Positions 40,564 through 49,736 of a stretch of 64,000 bases of DNA are shown in pieces. The notes beneath the pieces were generated by a model. It was not told the DNA's origin. It worked only from the letters and a program-made list of their open reading frames with translations, and made no database searches. The position numbers were made by a program, and so were the translations under genes. Origin of the DNA: Gracilaria vermiculophylla (lineage: Eukaryota; Rhodophyta; Florideophyceae; Gracilariales; Gracilariaceae); contig JAHNZQ020000308.1 of NCBI GenBank assembly GCA_019155205.2, positions 4,033,858 to 4,097,857 of the forward strand, in the 5' to 3' direction. The stretch's first letter is position 1; the number at the start of each line of letters is the position of its first letter.

Positions 40564-42600
40564 TCAACGCCTTCCTCGGATACGTTTTTGTTCTATTTGA
40601 GCTTTCTGAAATTCTTGCTCCAGAACTTCCTCTCGGGCTATTTGTGCTTCTATTTCCTCAAGCTCTTTTAGAGTGGGCTTTATCTCCCAATATCTTCGAA
40701 ACGCCCATTCAAAGGCAACTCTTCGCAGGGCTTTGCCACTTTCTCCGAGTGCCTCATGAACTTCCCCGATCCAGTACGATTTCGTACGTTCGAAAAAGTC
40801 TTTTAAGGACTCATTGACTAGCGGGGTAAAATGTTCATTCTCCCCACTTTGCACACGGGCGCGAAGCCTTTCACGTCTGCCACCTCTTCGACGTTGCTTT
40901 TCATCTACCTCTTCTTCGTCTTCCACATCCATTTCTTCAGGCATTGAATCGTTGTCATCCTCATTGTCACTTTCCCACTCTTCTTTCTCGTCTTCACCAT
41001 CCGATTCCATCCACTCCAAACAATCCGGGCTCAAGGGCTTCACTTCTCTGTATTCCTCGAGTTTATTGAGATCCACAGCCCAAATATCGTCTAGTGTAAT
41101 CTCCTGTTGCTCTTTTTCAACAACACCACCTATGATGTACATGATATTTTTCTGCACAGCAACAGCTGCATTGAATCTCGGACATGGTGCCGACTCACTT
41201 CGCCCAGACATAAGGGCGGCTTCAAGTGTGTCAGTGTCAAATTCTTTATCATCATCTTCTTCCAAAGTCAGAGAATCATCAATGTCCGTCATTGTCGTGT
41301 CAACCTCTGGAGCCGGACCTGCCTCAGAAGAGACATGTTCATCCGTGCCTTCATCCTTACTACGTCCTTTACGACGTTTCCCCTTTTTGGCTTTCTTTTG
41401 TCTCAAAGTCATGGGGTACCATTTCTTCTTTTCCAGATTCAGAGCAAACAGATCGTTGTAAAATTCGGATGACATATTCTCCTCCATTTCATCATCTTCA
41501 ACGCCTCCAAAAACCACAGCATTCGCCTTATGAAGAACCATAGAGAAACCAGCACGTCGTGAAGGACCATACCCACTTCGCTTAATCTTTGACCATTTCA
41601 TGCTTACCCCAGACAATTTATACATGTCGGAAAGTACCATTCCCTGTGCGACTAGAGATTCTTCAATAGCTGTACCCCCTTTCTTCTTTCCTTTGTGGGA
41701 AACAGCCTTAGCCTTCTTTAGAGCTTCCTTGCAATATCCACCGTACAGTATCACGTCAGTACCGTAAACAACCCATTGAAACCCAGATCTTCTCGATGGA
41801 ACAATGTCAACGGCACTTGTTTCGACTTTCACCCATTTCAGCTCATCCAAAGTCAAATCTATGTAATACATGTCGTTTAGGTATTTGTTCTCGAAGCCCG
41901 TGTCAAAAAAGCCACCAAACACGATCAACCTGTTGTTAGCCACGCACATGCGATGGCCAGAACGTCCAGAAGGTCCACCACGAAGATCAATGCGCTCCCA
42001 ACTCATATCTTCGAGGTCAAGTCGCCAGAGATCACGATAATGACGGTATTGGGTCAAACTTGGATTACTGAATTCACCTCCGAAAATATACATCATGTTC
42101 TTATGAACTGCCGCTGCATGCGAACTCCGCGGTGGCGGCCTATTTGGCGAATCGTACCTGTTCCATGTAGTCTTCAAAACATTGAAGACGAATAGGTCAC
42201 TGAAGAATTCAGCTCTTTCCCCTGTGTATCGCTCACCTCCAAAGAGAATTAGTTCATTCTCGTCTCGAGGATTTGCTACAAGTGTAAAGGCAGCACGTGG
42301 TGACGGTGGTTTAACATCTTGAAGCTCAGCTACTTTCACGGCTTCAGCTTCTTTGGCTAGAATCTCTGCCAAAATTGCTTCAACATCCTGCACATAATCG
42401 TAAAAAAGTGGTTAGAAACGATGAACATGTATTACTTGCCCTTTGGAGCACAAATATCAGGAATTAATGAGATGGCTTTCCATACATACTTCTCCGTCTG
42501 TTTCACGAGCTTTTTTCGCAGCCTTCTGAGTTTTTTTTGCTGCCTTTGCTTCCGTCTTTGCTTTCCCAATACCCTGCTTCTTCTTTCCCTTTTTTCCCAT
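40564..42600 (-). CDS. KLHDC4: KLHDC4-like kelch-repeat protein, two exons
   Basis: Exon 1 is 42600-42490 (37 codons, MGKKGKKKQGIGKAKTEAK..., Lys/Ala-rich), then an intron 42489-42388 (102 nt, GTATGT...GTGCAG, phase 0), then exon 2 42387-40564. The joined protein is 645 residues. After the basic start come kelch repeats: AAFTLVANPRDENELILFGG, SSHAAAVHKNMMYIFGGEFS, GPSGRSGHRMCVANNRLIVF, YLNDMYYIDL, RAGFSMVLHKANAVVFGGVE and FNAAVAVQKNIMYIIGGVVE. The tail is acidic (EEDDDKEF, DEEEVDEKQRRRGGRRE) and ends in a conserved helical region. The MGKKGKK start and repeat layout match KLHDC4. The molecular role of the family is poorly defined. Confidence 0.93.
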
Positions 42601-43242
42601 ATTAAATTGTACCTGGAAGCGCTTTGAAAACGATGACCTCGCGAACCGTATGATTCAAAAGTAAGCTAATGATTGTAATCTTAGGCAGTGGCCAACGAAA
42701 ACCGAAACACCGAAACCTTCGACTGCGACTGTGACACGAGGGATTAGTGGAACTAAATCATTCGATTTCCTAGTTGGTTAGAGTACGTGTTGTTTTGAGC
42801 AACTGAAGCCGCGGAAGCTGGTGCTGTACAGTTTTTGAGATACAGTACCCTTCGTGGCAAGCTTGTCAAATATTTATTGGCCTCTGAACTGGTAACCCTT
42901 ACCTTATATCTGAAGTAAAGGGCTACTGGTCGGGGTTCGGAGCCATACACCCCTCTATCCCGGATACCGGAAGGTAGCCAGATCCGGAAGGATGCAATGG
43001 TACGCTAAAAAGTTTTCAACATTTTTCAGTTCCGAGAGTTTTTCTAAAATGTATTAATTCTACATGTAAACGAGTAAACCTATGCACACTTGTTGAAACG
43101 TAACACATCTAAGAGGGTTCAGGTTGAAATCCTGTACAAGGCGAAAAGAAAAGTTGTTGTGCTTCCCCAACGATGCTCGTGACAGGAGACAAGTACTTGG
43201 TTGTATCGTAAAAAGTTTTGAGATCTAAAGCCGTCAAGAACA
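42601..43242. promoter_or_regulatory. Shared upstream region of KLHDC4 (-) and phosphorylase (+)
   Basis: 642 bases between divergent starts. A TAGTTGGTTAGAG string at 42773-42785 resembles a tRNA A box but no tRNA folds. No other feature recognised. Confidence 0.45.
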
Positions 43243-44013
43243 ATGGGAAAGCTGGGGATTATTGGGGGTACAAGTCTGTTCAAAAGTAGCATGTTCTCAT
43301 CTCTGCATGCGAAAACGGTTAGCACGCCACATGGTGATGTGATTTTGCACTGCGATTCTGAACGTCCTGATTCAGTTGTTTTCCTTCAACGTCACCATGC
43401 GGATGGAGCAGTCGGAAAGGATGTGTACCAACCACCGCATCTCGTCAATTTTCGAGCAAACATGGCCGCCATGGCCGCAGAAGGCGTTGATAAAATCATC
43501 GCTGTGTGTTGTGTTGGTTCCCTTTCAAAACATATTCAAATTGGCACCGTAGTGATTCCTGATGATTATGTCTACATGTCTGGTCCGTCAGTTTCGTACT
43601 ACGATGATGCAAGAGCGCACATTGTCCCAAGCATTGATGTGCATGTCAGGGCGGAGTTGATAGAAATTCTAAATGAGGAAGATGCGTTGAATTTGCGAAA
43701 AGAGGGCGCCGTATATGTACAAACTGTTGGCCCAAGATTTGAAACAAAGGCAGAAGTTCGATTTCTCTCATCACTTGGGGACATAATCGGTATGACTGGA
43801 GCAACGGAAGCAACGCTTGCGAAGGAATTAGCAATTCCTTACGCCATTCTCGCCATGGTTGATAACATGGCGAATGGATTAGCAGAAGCTGAATTATCCA
43901 AAGAGCAGTTTAATGCCGATGTGGCAAGGAATATGAAGGAAGTTGAACGATGCGTGGCCGCAGTCCTGAAACGTTTCGATCCAGGTAGTGTCAAAAACGG
44001 TCTAACCTGTTAA
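43243..44013 (+). CDS. MTA/purine nucleoside phosphorylase family protein
   Basis: 256 residues, start MGKLGIIGGTSLFKSSMFSS. Family motifs: the phosphate loop GIIGGTSL, VVFLQRHHADG (RHG region), PPHLVNFRANMAAMAAEGVD (NYRAN), VCCVGSL, VQTVGPRFETKAEVRFL and IIGMTGATEATLAKELAIPY. Near the base-binding site it reads MVDNMANGL; Asn here resembles 6-oxopurine-type enzymes more than human MTAP, which has Asp at this place, so 5'-methylthioinosine or inosine/guanosine may be the substrate. It would release the base and ribose-1-phosphate in purine or methionine salvage. Length equals that of bacterial and archaeal members. Single exon. Confidence 0.85.
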   Translation: MGKLGIIGGTSLFKSSMFSSLHAKTVSTPHGDVILHCDSERPDSVVFLQRHHADGAVGKDVYQPPHLVNFRANMAAMAAEGVDKIIAVCCVGSLSKHIQIGTVVIPDDYVYMSGPSVSYYDDARAHIVPSIDVHVRAELIEILNEEDALNLRKEGAVYVQTVGPRFETKAEVRFLSSLGDIIGMTGATEATLAKELAIPYAILAMVDNMANGLAEAELSKEQFNADVARNMKEVERCVAAVLKRFDPGSVKNGLTC

Positions 44014-44454
44014 ATATTAAATGGGTATTGGCAGGAGGAAGATGCGCAGATGGATTCGGCTTTGTAGTTTAAATGTGTTGCAGGACACATGTAGGAATTA
44101 AATACCGAAAGGATTGTTAGGATGCTAATAGAATGAGGAGAGATTGCGAGACCTGAAACTATAACAAAGCTTGACAAACTCCTTGGGATGCTGTGGACCT
44201 TGATGTAAAGATGGATTGAATACAAATGTCAATGAGACAATAATCTGCCCAATTTAAACAATCCTCACCGTCTGACAACAACTGTCATGAACAAAATTTT
44301 ATTCGACACTATCACCGTCATCTCCAGTGAATGTGTAACTCTCTACTTCTTCTCATGAGGAATGGTTCTGTGACATAGAGACGTCTTTGATACCACCTTA
44401 GTAAATGCCTCAGTTTGTCGAAGTTGCGTAGCATAGATCCTCGATTTCTTAAAC
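44014..44454. other. Intergenic between convergent genes, nothing recognised
   Basis: 441 bases, AT-rich, between the phosphorylase stop and the ZNHIT3 stop. Confidence 0.55.
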
Positions 44455-45014
44455 CTAATCATCTTCAGACTTTAGATCTTCTAACCTCACCCGAAGCGTC
44501 TCCTCCAAATTATGTGATTCATCCAGCGGTATTTTGCATCCTAAAGCAACTAACACATCGTCGCAAAACTCTAAGAAGGCCGGATCCTTCATTTCGTTTT
44601 CCAGTTCTTTTACTCGGTTGGATGAGGAATCAATTCGCTGTAAAATTCCCAGCAGTCTGTCGTCCCGTAGTTTTCTTTGTACCTCTTTGTCATCATCCAA
44701 GCTTCGCAATTGTTCTGTTCTTAGAAGTAGGAGATCATCTGGCAAGTTTTCTTCTTTTTGTTGTCGTTGCGCTACTTGTTCGTTGACAACTTTCAGTATT
44801 GGAGCTTTGGCCGGGGGCGGTGGAGTGCAGTTTTGCTTGTGGGCTTTGGAACATGAAACCGAACAACTGATGCAAAAACGTTAAGAGTTAGACGTGCTCA
44901 AAAGGATTTGGTTACACTTCAGCGAAATGAGTCAACTCACAATGGAAGAAGACACTTGGGGCATTTGTACTTCGATTGTTGCTTGTTACAGACGAGACAT
45001 GTTTTCTTCCGCAT
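44455..45014 (-). CDS. ZNHIT3: ZNHIT3/Hit1-like zinc-finger HIT protein, two exons
   Basis: Exon 1 45014-44941 (MRKKTCLVCNKQQSKYKCPK then CLLP), intron 44940-44867 (74 nt, GTGAGT...ATCAG, phase 2), exon 2 44866-44455. The join gives 161 residues and restores the zf-HIT treble: CLVC, KYKCPKC, FCSVSC, HKQNC. The remainder (ENLPDDLLLLRTEQLRSLDD, MKDPAFLEFCDDVLVALGC) matches the helical C-terminus of ZNHIT3. The frame is open upstream of the Met without another Met nearby. ZNHIT3/Hit1 stabilises Rsa1/NUFIP1 during box C/D snoRNP assembly, a link to the nucleolar theme of WDR75. Confidence 0.9.
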
Positions 45015-45769
45015 CCCAGACTCGCCGCCGTTACCGGAGCTAATCCGAGTTGAAAGCTGTGCTGCGCTACGACTGCAGGTCTCCTTGTCATACCCTCTAC
45101 CAGCTGCAATGGTAGGTAGGGCACACTACGTTAGCGCACAAGAATTTCAACAAGCTTTCATCTAAGAAGGGTACTTCCACCGGTTTTCGCGTTCATACAT
45201 CATGCTCACTTGCGTCTCGACACCGGTTTAACCTAACGCGTCTTCTTCTACAGATAACGTACGCAGGCATATTGCTCACGGTACACGTGAATGGGCAAGA
45301 TATGGGATCTACTTTACTATGGGTTTTTCCTCATTGGAACGGAGCGAAACCATCGGGGCACATTGGTTGCCAGGGTAAGTCCGTTGTGAAATACGTTACG
45401 TTGTTCATCGACTGAGCAGTTCACCGCATCTCACCGTGTGACAAACGTTTGAATCGTTCTACGAATAAAAATCTAACGATTGACTGTGTGCACATGTCCA
45501 TGTGCACTTTGGATGTGTCGAATCGACTCTGCACTTTCTGGGCCTTACCCAATCAAGAGAACTGGCGTCATTAGCACGAATTTCACACGAACCGCAGACT
45601 TAATCTACAGACCAAAATCCTGAACCCGTCTTGACGCCCTCAAGTGCAATTTCGGTGCAGTTATTGCACAAAAGCGAAATGCAAACAGGCAGGGAATAAG
45701 ACGCATGCACGTGCAAAAAATGTTAGATGACAAGTGGCCACAATGAAGCCGACAAGATTCTTCTATCGA
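45015..45769. other. Intergenic, ZNHIT3 upstream and H2B downstream region
   Basis: 755 bases. It contains the 5' side of ZNHIT3 and sequence beyond the H2B 3' stem-loop. Short open frames on both strands have no conserved features. Confidence 0.5.
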
Positions 45770-45785
45770 GGTGTAAAAATACACC
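45770..45785 (-). terminator. Histone-type 3' stem-loop of H2B
   Basis: On the minus strand GGTGTATTTTTACACC: a perfect 6-bp stem with a 4-nt loop, 48 nt after the H2B stop, preceded by TCAAA. It matches in size and flank the processing signal of animal replication-dependent histone mRNAs and is near-identical to the one after H2A. Confidence 0.85.
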
Positions 45786-45833
45786 TTTGATGTAGGCATC
45801 GATGAAACGTATGTTAAAATCGTAGAAATCGAT

Positions 45834-46208
45834 TTAACTCGAGCTGTACTTGGTGACGGCCTTCGTGCCTTCGGAGACGGCATGCTTGGCCAGCTCCCCG
45901 GGTAGAAGGAGGCGAACGGCAGTCTGAATCTCGCGAGAAGTGAGGGTCTTCGTGTTGTTGTACGATGCCAGCTTCGCAGCCTCCGTAGCAATTCTCTCGA
46001 AGAGGTCTGCGACAAAGGAGTTCATGATGCTCATTGCCTTGGAAGAGATACCTGTGTCCGGGTGGACCTGCTTCAATACCTTGTAGATGTAGATAGAATA
46101 TGATTCACTACGCTTCTTTTTCCTGGTACTCTTTTCGGTGCCACCGGCCATACCCTTCTTGGCCACTTTCTTCTCGGCGACGGGAACGCTTTTGCCCTTG
46201 GGAGCCAT
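45834..46208 (-). CDS. H2B: Histone H2B
   Basis: 124 residues, single exon. The basic N-terminal tail ([18 protein letters not shown]) is followed by the histone fold: [60 protein letters not shown] and the end [17 protein letters not shown], with the conserved ubiquitination Lys in AVTKYSS. Intronless with a 3' stem-loop, divergent from H2A at 46772. Core nucleosome component. Confidence 0.98.
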   Translation of the reverse strand: MAPKGKSVPVAEKKVAKKGMAGGTEKSTRKKKRSESYSIYIYKVLKQVHPDTGISSKAMSIMNSFVADLFERIATEAAKLASYNNTKTLTSREIQTAVRLLLPGELAKHAVSEGTKAVTKYSSS

Positions 46209-46771
46209 GCTTAATTGACTTTAAATCGGCAGGAAGATACAGAATTGTAGGCGAACTTCAGACGTATCGCAGGATGGACGACAGCCTTGCCCGGCACAGA
46301 GCGCCGCTCGAGTGCTTTAAGTATTCAACGACGGTCTGCTGCAGCATGTGGCACAAACTGCGTGCGCGGTCAGGTACTCATAGTTTCGCGTTATCTTGTT
46401 TGCATGGTTTGGCGCGCAAATGGTGCGTCGCTATTGGTTGAACTTCCGGACTTGACTATTTTAAATTGCACTCTTTCTTCCTGCAATCTCATTGGCTGTA
46501 TTGGGTGTCTCGACTACGCGTGAACATTCTTAGCTGCTCCATGTTGAAATATGATTGGCCCTTTTGCTTGTCCCCAAGCGTTGCGAGAGCCAAGTTACCA
46601 AACTTGTGCTTGTGCGACCAGCATGTTCGTGCGGGGGCGGACGGTCATTGCCAAGTGCATTGACGTATTTAAACCGACGCCCGACCTCCTCCTACGTTCC
46701 TCAGATCATCTCTCACTGCACCTCTTCCGCTTCAAAGTACCTCGTTCTCAAAGTTAGACGCATTCATCCTC
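46209..46771. promoter_or_regulatory. Bidirectional H2A/H2B promoter
   Basis: 563 bases between the two histone starts. TTTGGCGCGCAAA at 46408-46420 is a perfect palindromic E2F-type site. Three ATTGG (CCAAT) boxes lie at 46433-46437, 46491-46495 and 46554-46558. A TATA-like TATTTAAA at 46666-46673 is about 100 bp before the H2A ATG. A TTTGCAT string (46399-46405), part of the histone octamer, touches the E2F site. This composition predicts S-phase expression of both genes. Confidence 0.75.
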
Positions 46772-47140
46772 ATGGCTCCCAAGAAGGCTGCCCAATCTCG
46801 TTCCAGCAAGGCTGGCCTCCAGTTCCCCGTTGGTCGTATCCACCGCTTTCTTCGCAAAGGAGGTTACGCTGATCGTGTTGGTGCTGGTGCTCCAGTTTAT
46901 ATGGCTGCTGTGATGGAATATCTGACGGCTGAAGTCCTTGAGCTTGCCGGCAATGCCGCCCGTGACAACAAGAAAACGCGAATCATTCCCCGACACATTC
47001 AACTTGCGGTTCGCAATGATGAGGAATTAAACAAGCTTCTTGGAAATGTTACCATCGCTAGTGGCGGTGTACTTCCGAACATTCATCAGGTCCTCATGCC
47101 ACGCAAGAAGGCTAAAGGTGATGCTTCGCAAGAGGTTTAA
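46772..47140 (+). CDS. H2A: Histone H2A
   Basis: 122 residues, single exon. [80 protein letters not shown] and [20 protein letters not shown] are the canonical H2A fold and acidic patch. The C-terminus [10 protein letters not shown] ends in SQEV rather than SQE-phi-stop, close to the H2A.X SQE motif but with Val at the end; SQ can be phosphorylated at DNA breaks in H2A.X. Divergent partner of H2B. Confidence 0.98.
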   Translation: MAPKKAAQSRSSKAGLQFPVGRIHRFLRKGGYADRVGAGAPVYMAAVMEYLTAEVLELAGNAARDNKKTRIIPRHIQLAVRNDEELNKLLGNVTIASGGVLPNIHQVLMPRKKAKGDASQEV

Positions 47141-47165
47141 ATTTGCTTCACTCTAATCAATCAAA

Positions 47166-47181
47166 GGTGTATCTTTACACC
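47166..47181 (+). terminator. Histone-type 3' stem-loop of H2A
   Basis: GGTGTATCTTTACACC, a perfect 6-bp stem with a TCTT loop, 26 nt after the H2A stop, preceded by TCAAA and followed by TCGAAAG. Near-identical to the H2B element. Confidence 0.88.
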
Positions 47182-47240
47182 TCGAAAGAGAGAAATTTGT
47201 CAGATGCGGTTCCTATTCGATCTCTTTTGGTGCAGAACAT

Positions 47241-49550
47241 TTATTGTATACGTCTCGCAACGGTTAGCCCATCACGGAAGGGTATGAGAACCTGCTCTAT
47301 TCTGTTTTCTTCATTAATGTACTTATTGAAAACGTGCAATTTCTCTGCGGTGCGCCTAACTCTGAAGTTGCTCTGTCCTCGGCAGTCGTTTCCTTGAGAT
47401 TCAGGAACGATGTACGAGGTTTCTGCGTTCCACACATCTGCAACCTCCCCTCGGAAAAGAACGTTGTCGAAGACGAGCAACCCCCCGATTCGCACCAGTC
47501 CGTAATCCAGTAGGTTTTTGGCGTAGTCGCGATACCCCCCTTTATTGGCATCAACGAAGGCAAAATCAAACGGTTCTGTGTTTTCAGCGCGAAACCGTTC
47601 CAAAATGTCAAGGGCGTCTCCACGACACATCCGAATTTTGCCCCGACATTCGCTATTCTTTGTAAACAGTTCCTCGGCAACAGATGCTGCTTGTTCATCA
47701 ATCTCGCACGTGATCACTATCCCGTCTTCTGGCACTCCTGACGCCATTGCTATTGTTGCGAATCCGGTAAAGCTGCCGATTTCCAACACTCGCTTCGCCC
47801 CTGATATCGTAACAAGCATACGGAGTAGCGATGCTTGCGCGTTTGAGCTCATCATTCGTATTCTCTCTGGAAATCTTGTTTCGGTCCGTCGTTTCAACTC
47901 GGCGTGCTCTGGTACAGCAGGGGTGGAGAAGATTTCAGCGTATAGCTCCGAGTTATGCAATCGCGGGGATATACCGCTCGGAACTTCTTCCACCTGCTCC
48001 AACGAGTTACTCAATGCACTGAGGCATGTAGGTGAACATGCACCTTTCATTAGCGCAGCACAGTTCGCACATTGGACAAAGATGCGTGAATCGAATGGAC
48101 GAGGACAATGCACATTTGCACAATCCGTCTGGAAATTGCATGGGTGACCGCAAGTTGTGCATCTGTCAAGCAAATCCGTCGTGATAATTTCTCCCATTCG
48201 ACCATCAAACACATGGTTCACGCCTTTGAAAGTCGACTCGTCCAAACGCCCAGTCTCTCTTAGAGTGCGAGCGTATGACACTATTCCTCCTTGAAGACGC
48301 CCAGTGTTTGAAAAGCCCATCTCTTGTTCAAGAAACGCATTGACTTTCACACATCGGATGCCGCCTGTACAGTACGTCAAGATTCTTTTGCTTCGGTCTT
48401 CGTGGCTTAACCGCTTCTCCAGTTCTTTCCAAGAATCTCGAAAAGTCGACGTGTTCAACAGTTCAGCTCCTTCGAAACGTCCGACGTCGCTCTCATAATC
48501 ATTACGACAGTCAAGTAAAATGAAATCCTCCGCTTTAGATTTTAGAAGCTGGTGCCATTCTTCAGCGGATATCGGCTGTCCAGCGCGTTCCCAATCCAAT
48601 GGTTTTTGAAACCCGTCTGCGAGAATCTTTTCCCGAGGCTTCACTCGCAGCTTTTGAAAAGGCTGGTCATGCTTTTTCACCAAGTTGTCGAAATTCAAGA
48701 AGACACCAACAACTTCTTTTGGGACGATCGCTTCACCACGTTCCATCCAGGCGCCACTCATGGCATCGCGAAAATCTTCTAAGACAGAATGGGGAACAGC
48801 CAGTTGCGCGTTGATACCCTCAGTCCCGACATACACTCTCCCCTTCACGCCTAACCACGACCACACCCTACGCAAAACATGGCTGAATGCTTCAGGCCTT
48901 TCAATATTCACAAACTTGTAAAAGCTTACCATGTTCAGTTGTTCACTAGGATTTTGTTCTGCTATCTGTGCCTTGGCTTTCACTCTCTCGACCCTCTTTG
49001 AAAGCGGTTGCTTCGGGGCTGGGGTATTGTGAGGTATGACTTCGACAAACACAGGCGAGCCGACATTTTCACACTTCTTGATCCCGCGTTTTAGACTCCC
49101 AACGTCTTCAGTCACATCACTACCCCCAACTTTTATATCAAACGCATCAGAATCACGAAGAAGACCGCGCTCTTCAAGCTCTGGAAAAATGTGCACCAAT
49201 CGCGACCTGACGCGCCCTCTAAATACATTGACATCGTTAAGATCGGAATGTTCAAGAAACACCTTTACTCTGGCAAGTTTGGGTGTTAGGGAGCACCTTT
49301 CCCGTACAAACGGAGGTAGGGCAACAATAGCGCCAATAAGATCACCTGATCGTTCTTCCAGTTCGTTTTTTAGTGCTTTGTGTGCATTCAAGCGCGCTAA
49401 TGCCGTTTCCCTCCTTCGATCTCTTGCACGTTGCTTCGGAGCGCCCGAATTGTGCTGCGCGCATGCTCGTATCAGAACGCGGCTGGATCTTGATCGAAGC
49501 AATGAGCTACTTCCAAGTAGAACACGCCCGGGCACGAACAACGCTCCCAT
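47241..49550 (-). CDS. TrhO-type rhodanese (tRNA U34 hydroxylase) fused to COMT-family O-methyltransferase (TrmR-like)
   Basis: 769 residues, single exon. Residues 1-~40 (MGALFVPGRVLLGSSSLLRS) look like a plastid presequence. Residues ~85-172 are a small unassigned domain. Residues ~207-510 are the UPF0176/TrhO unit: MVSFYKFVNI, VKGRVYVGTEGINAQLAVP, the rhodanese core DFILLDCRNDYESDVGRFEG, and the active loop LTYCTGGIRC (Cys394), then a Cys-rich part (CTTC, C471, C477, C482, CANC, C505, C509). Residues ~530-769 are a class I SAM methyltransferase of the caffeoyl-CoA OMT family: VLEIGSFTGFAT (589-599), FDFAFVDANKGGY (metal Asp667), GGLLVFDNVLFRGEV. TrhO makes ho5U34 in tRNA; bacterial TrmR, of this same family, methylates it to mo5U34. 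The two steps thus sit in one chain. Divergent from RbfA. Confidence 0.9.
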   Translation of the reverse strand: MGALFVPGRVLLGSSSLLRSRSSRVLIRACAQHNSGAPKQRARDRRRETALARLNAHKALKNELEERSGDLIGAIVALPPFVRERCSLTPKLARVKVFLEHSDLNDVNVFRGRVRSRLVHIFPELEERGLLRDSDAFDIKVGGSDVTEDVGSLKRGIKKCENVGSPVFVEVIPHNTPAPKQPLSKRVERVKAKAQIAEQNPSEQLNMVSFYKFVNIERPEAFSHVLRRVWSWLGVKGRVYVGTEGINAQLAVPHSVLEDFRDAMSGAWMERGEAIVPKEVVGVFLNFDNLVKKHDQPFQKLRVKPREKILADGFQKPLDWERAGQPISAEEWHQLLKSKAEDFILLDCRNDYESDVGRFEGAELLNTSTFRDSWKELEKRLSHEDRSKRILTYCTGGIRCVKVNAFLEQEMGFSNTGRLQGGIVSYARTLRETGRLDESTFKGVNHVFDGRMGEIITTDLLDRCTTCGHPCNFQTDCANVHCPRPFDSRIFVQCANCAALMKGACSPTCLSALSNSLEQVEEVPSGISPRLHNSELYAEIFSTPAVPEHAELKRRTETRFPERIRMMSSNAQASLLRMLVTISGAKRVLEIGSFTGFATIAMASGVPEDGIVITCEIDEQAASVAEELFTKNSECRGKIRMCRGDALDILERFRAENTEPFDFAFVDANKGGYRDYAKNLLDYGLVRIGGLLVFDNVLFRGEVADVWNAETSYIVPESQGNDCRGQSNFRVRRTAEKLHVFNKYINEENRIEQVLIPFRDGLTVARRIQ

Positions 49551-49736
49551 CGGTTAACAGCGAGTGGAGCTGGCACTATAGTGCTCACGAGCCCGCTGAG
49601 ACAAGTTCTTCAATCCCTGGGAGCATGAAATGATGCAAAGTAGCAGTTCTCATGTGCATCCACGTCGTCGAGGAATCGGGAAAGCATCACGCTTAATTAC
49701 CGCTCACCCGCCCAAGACTTACTTCTCCAGAGGAAA

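Noticed and set aside
40814..41461. 215-codon Ser-rich + strand frame
   Set aside because: Antisense shadow of the acidic tail of the kelch protein.
42765..42970. tRNA-like A box (TAGTTGGTTAGAG) followed by GGGGTTCGGAGCC
   Set aside because: No acceptor pairing, the T stem does not close and spacing is ~150 bases; no tRNA fold can be built.
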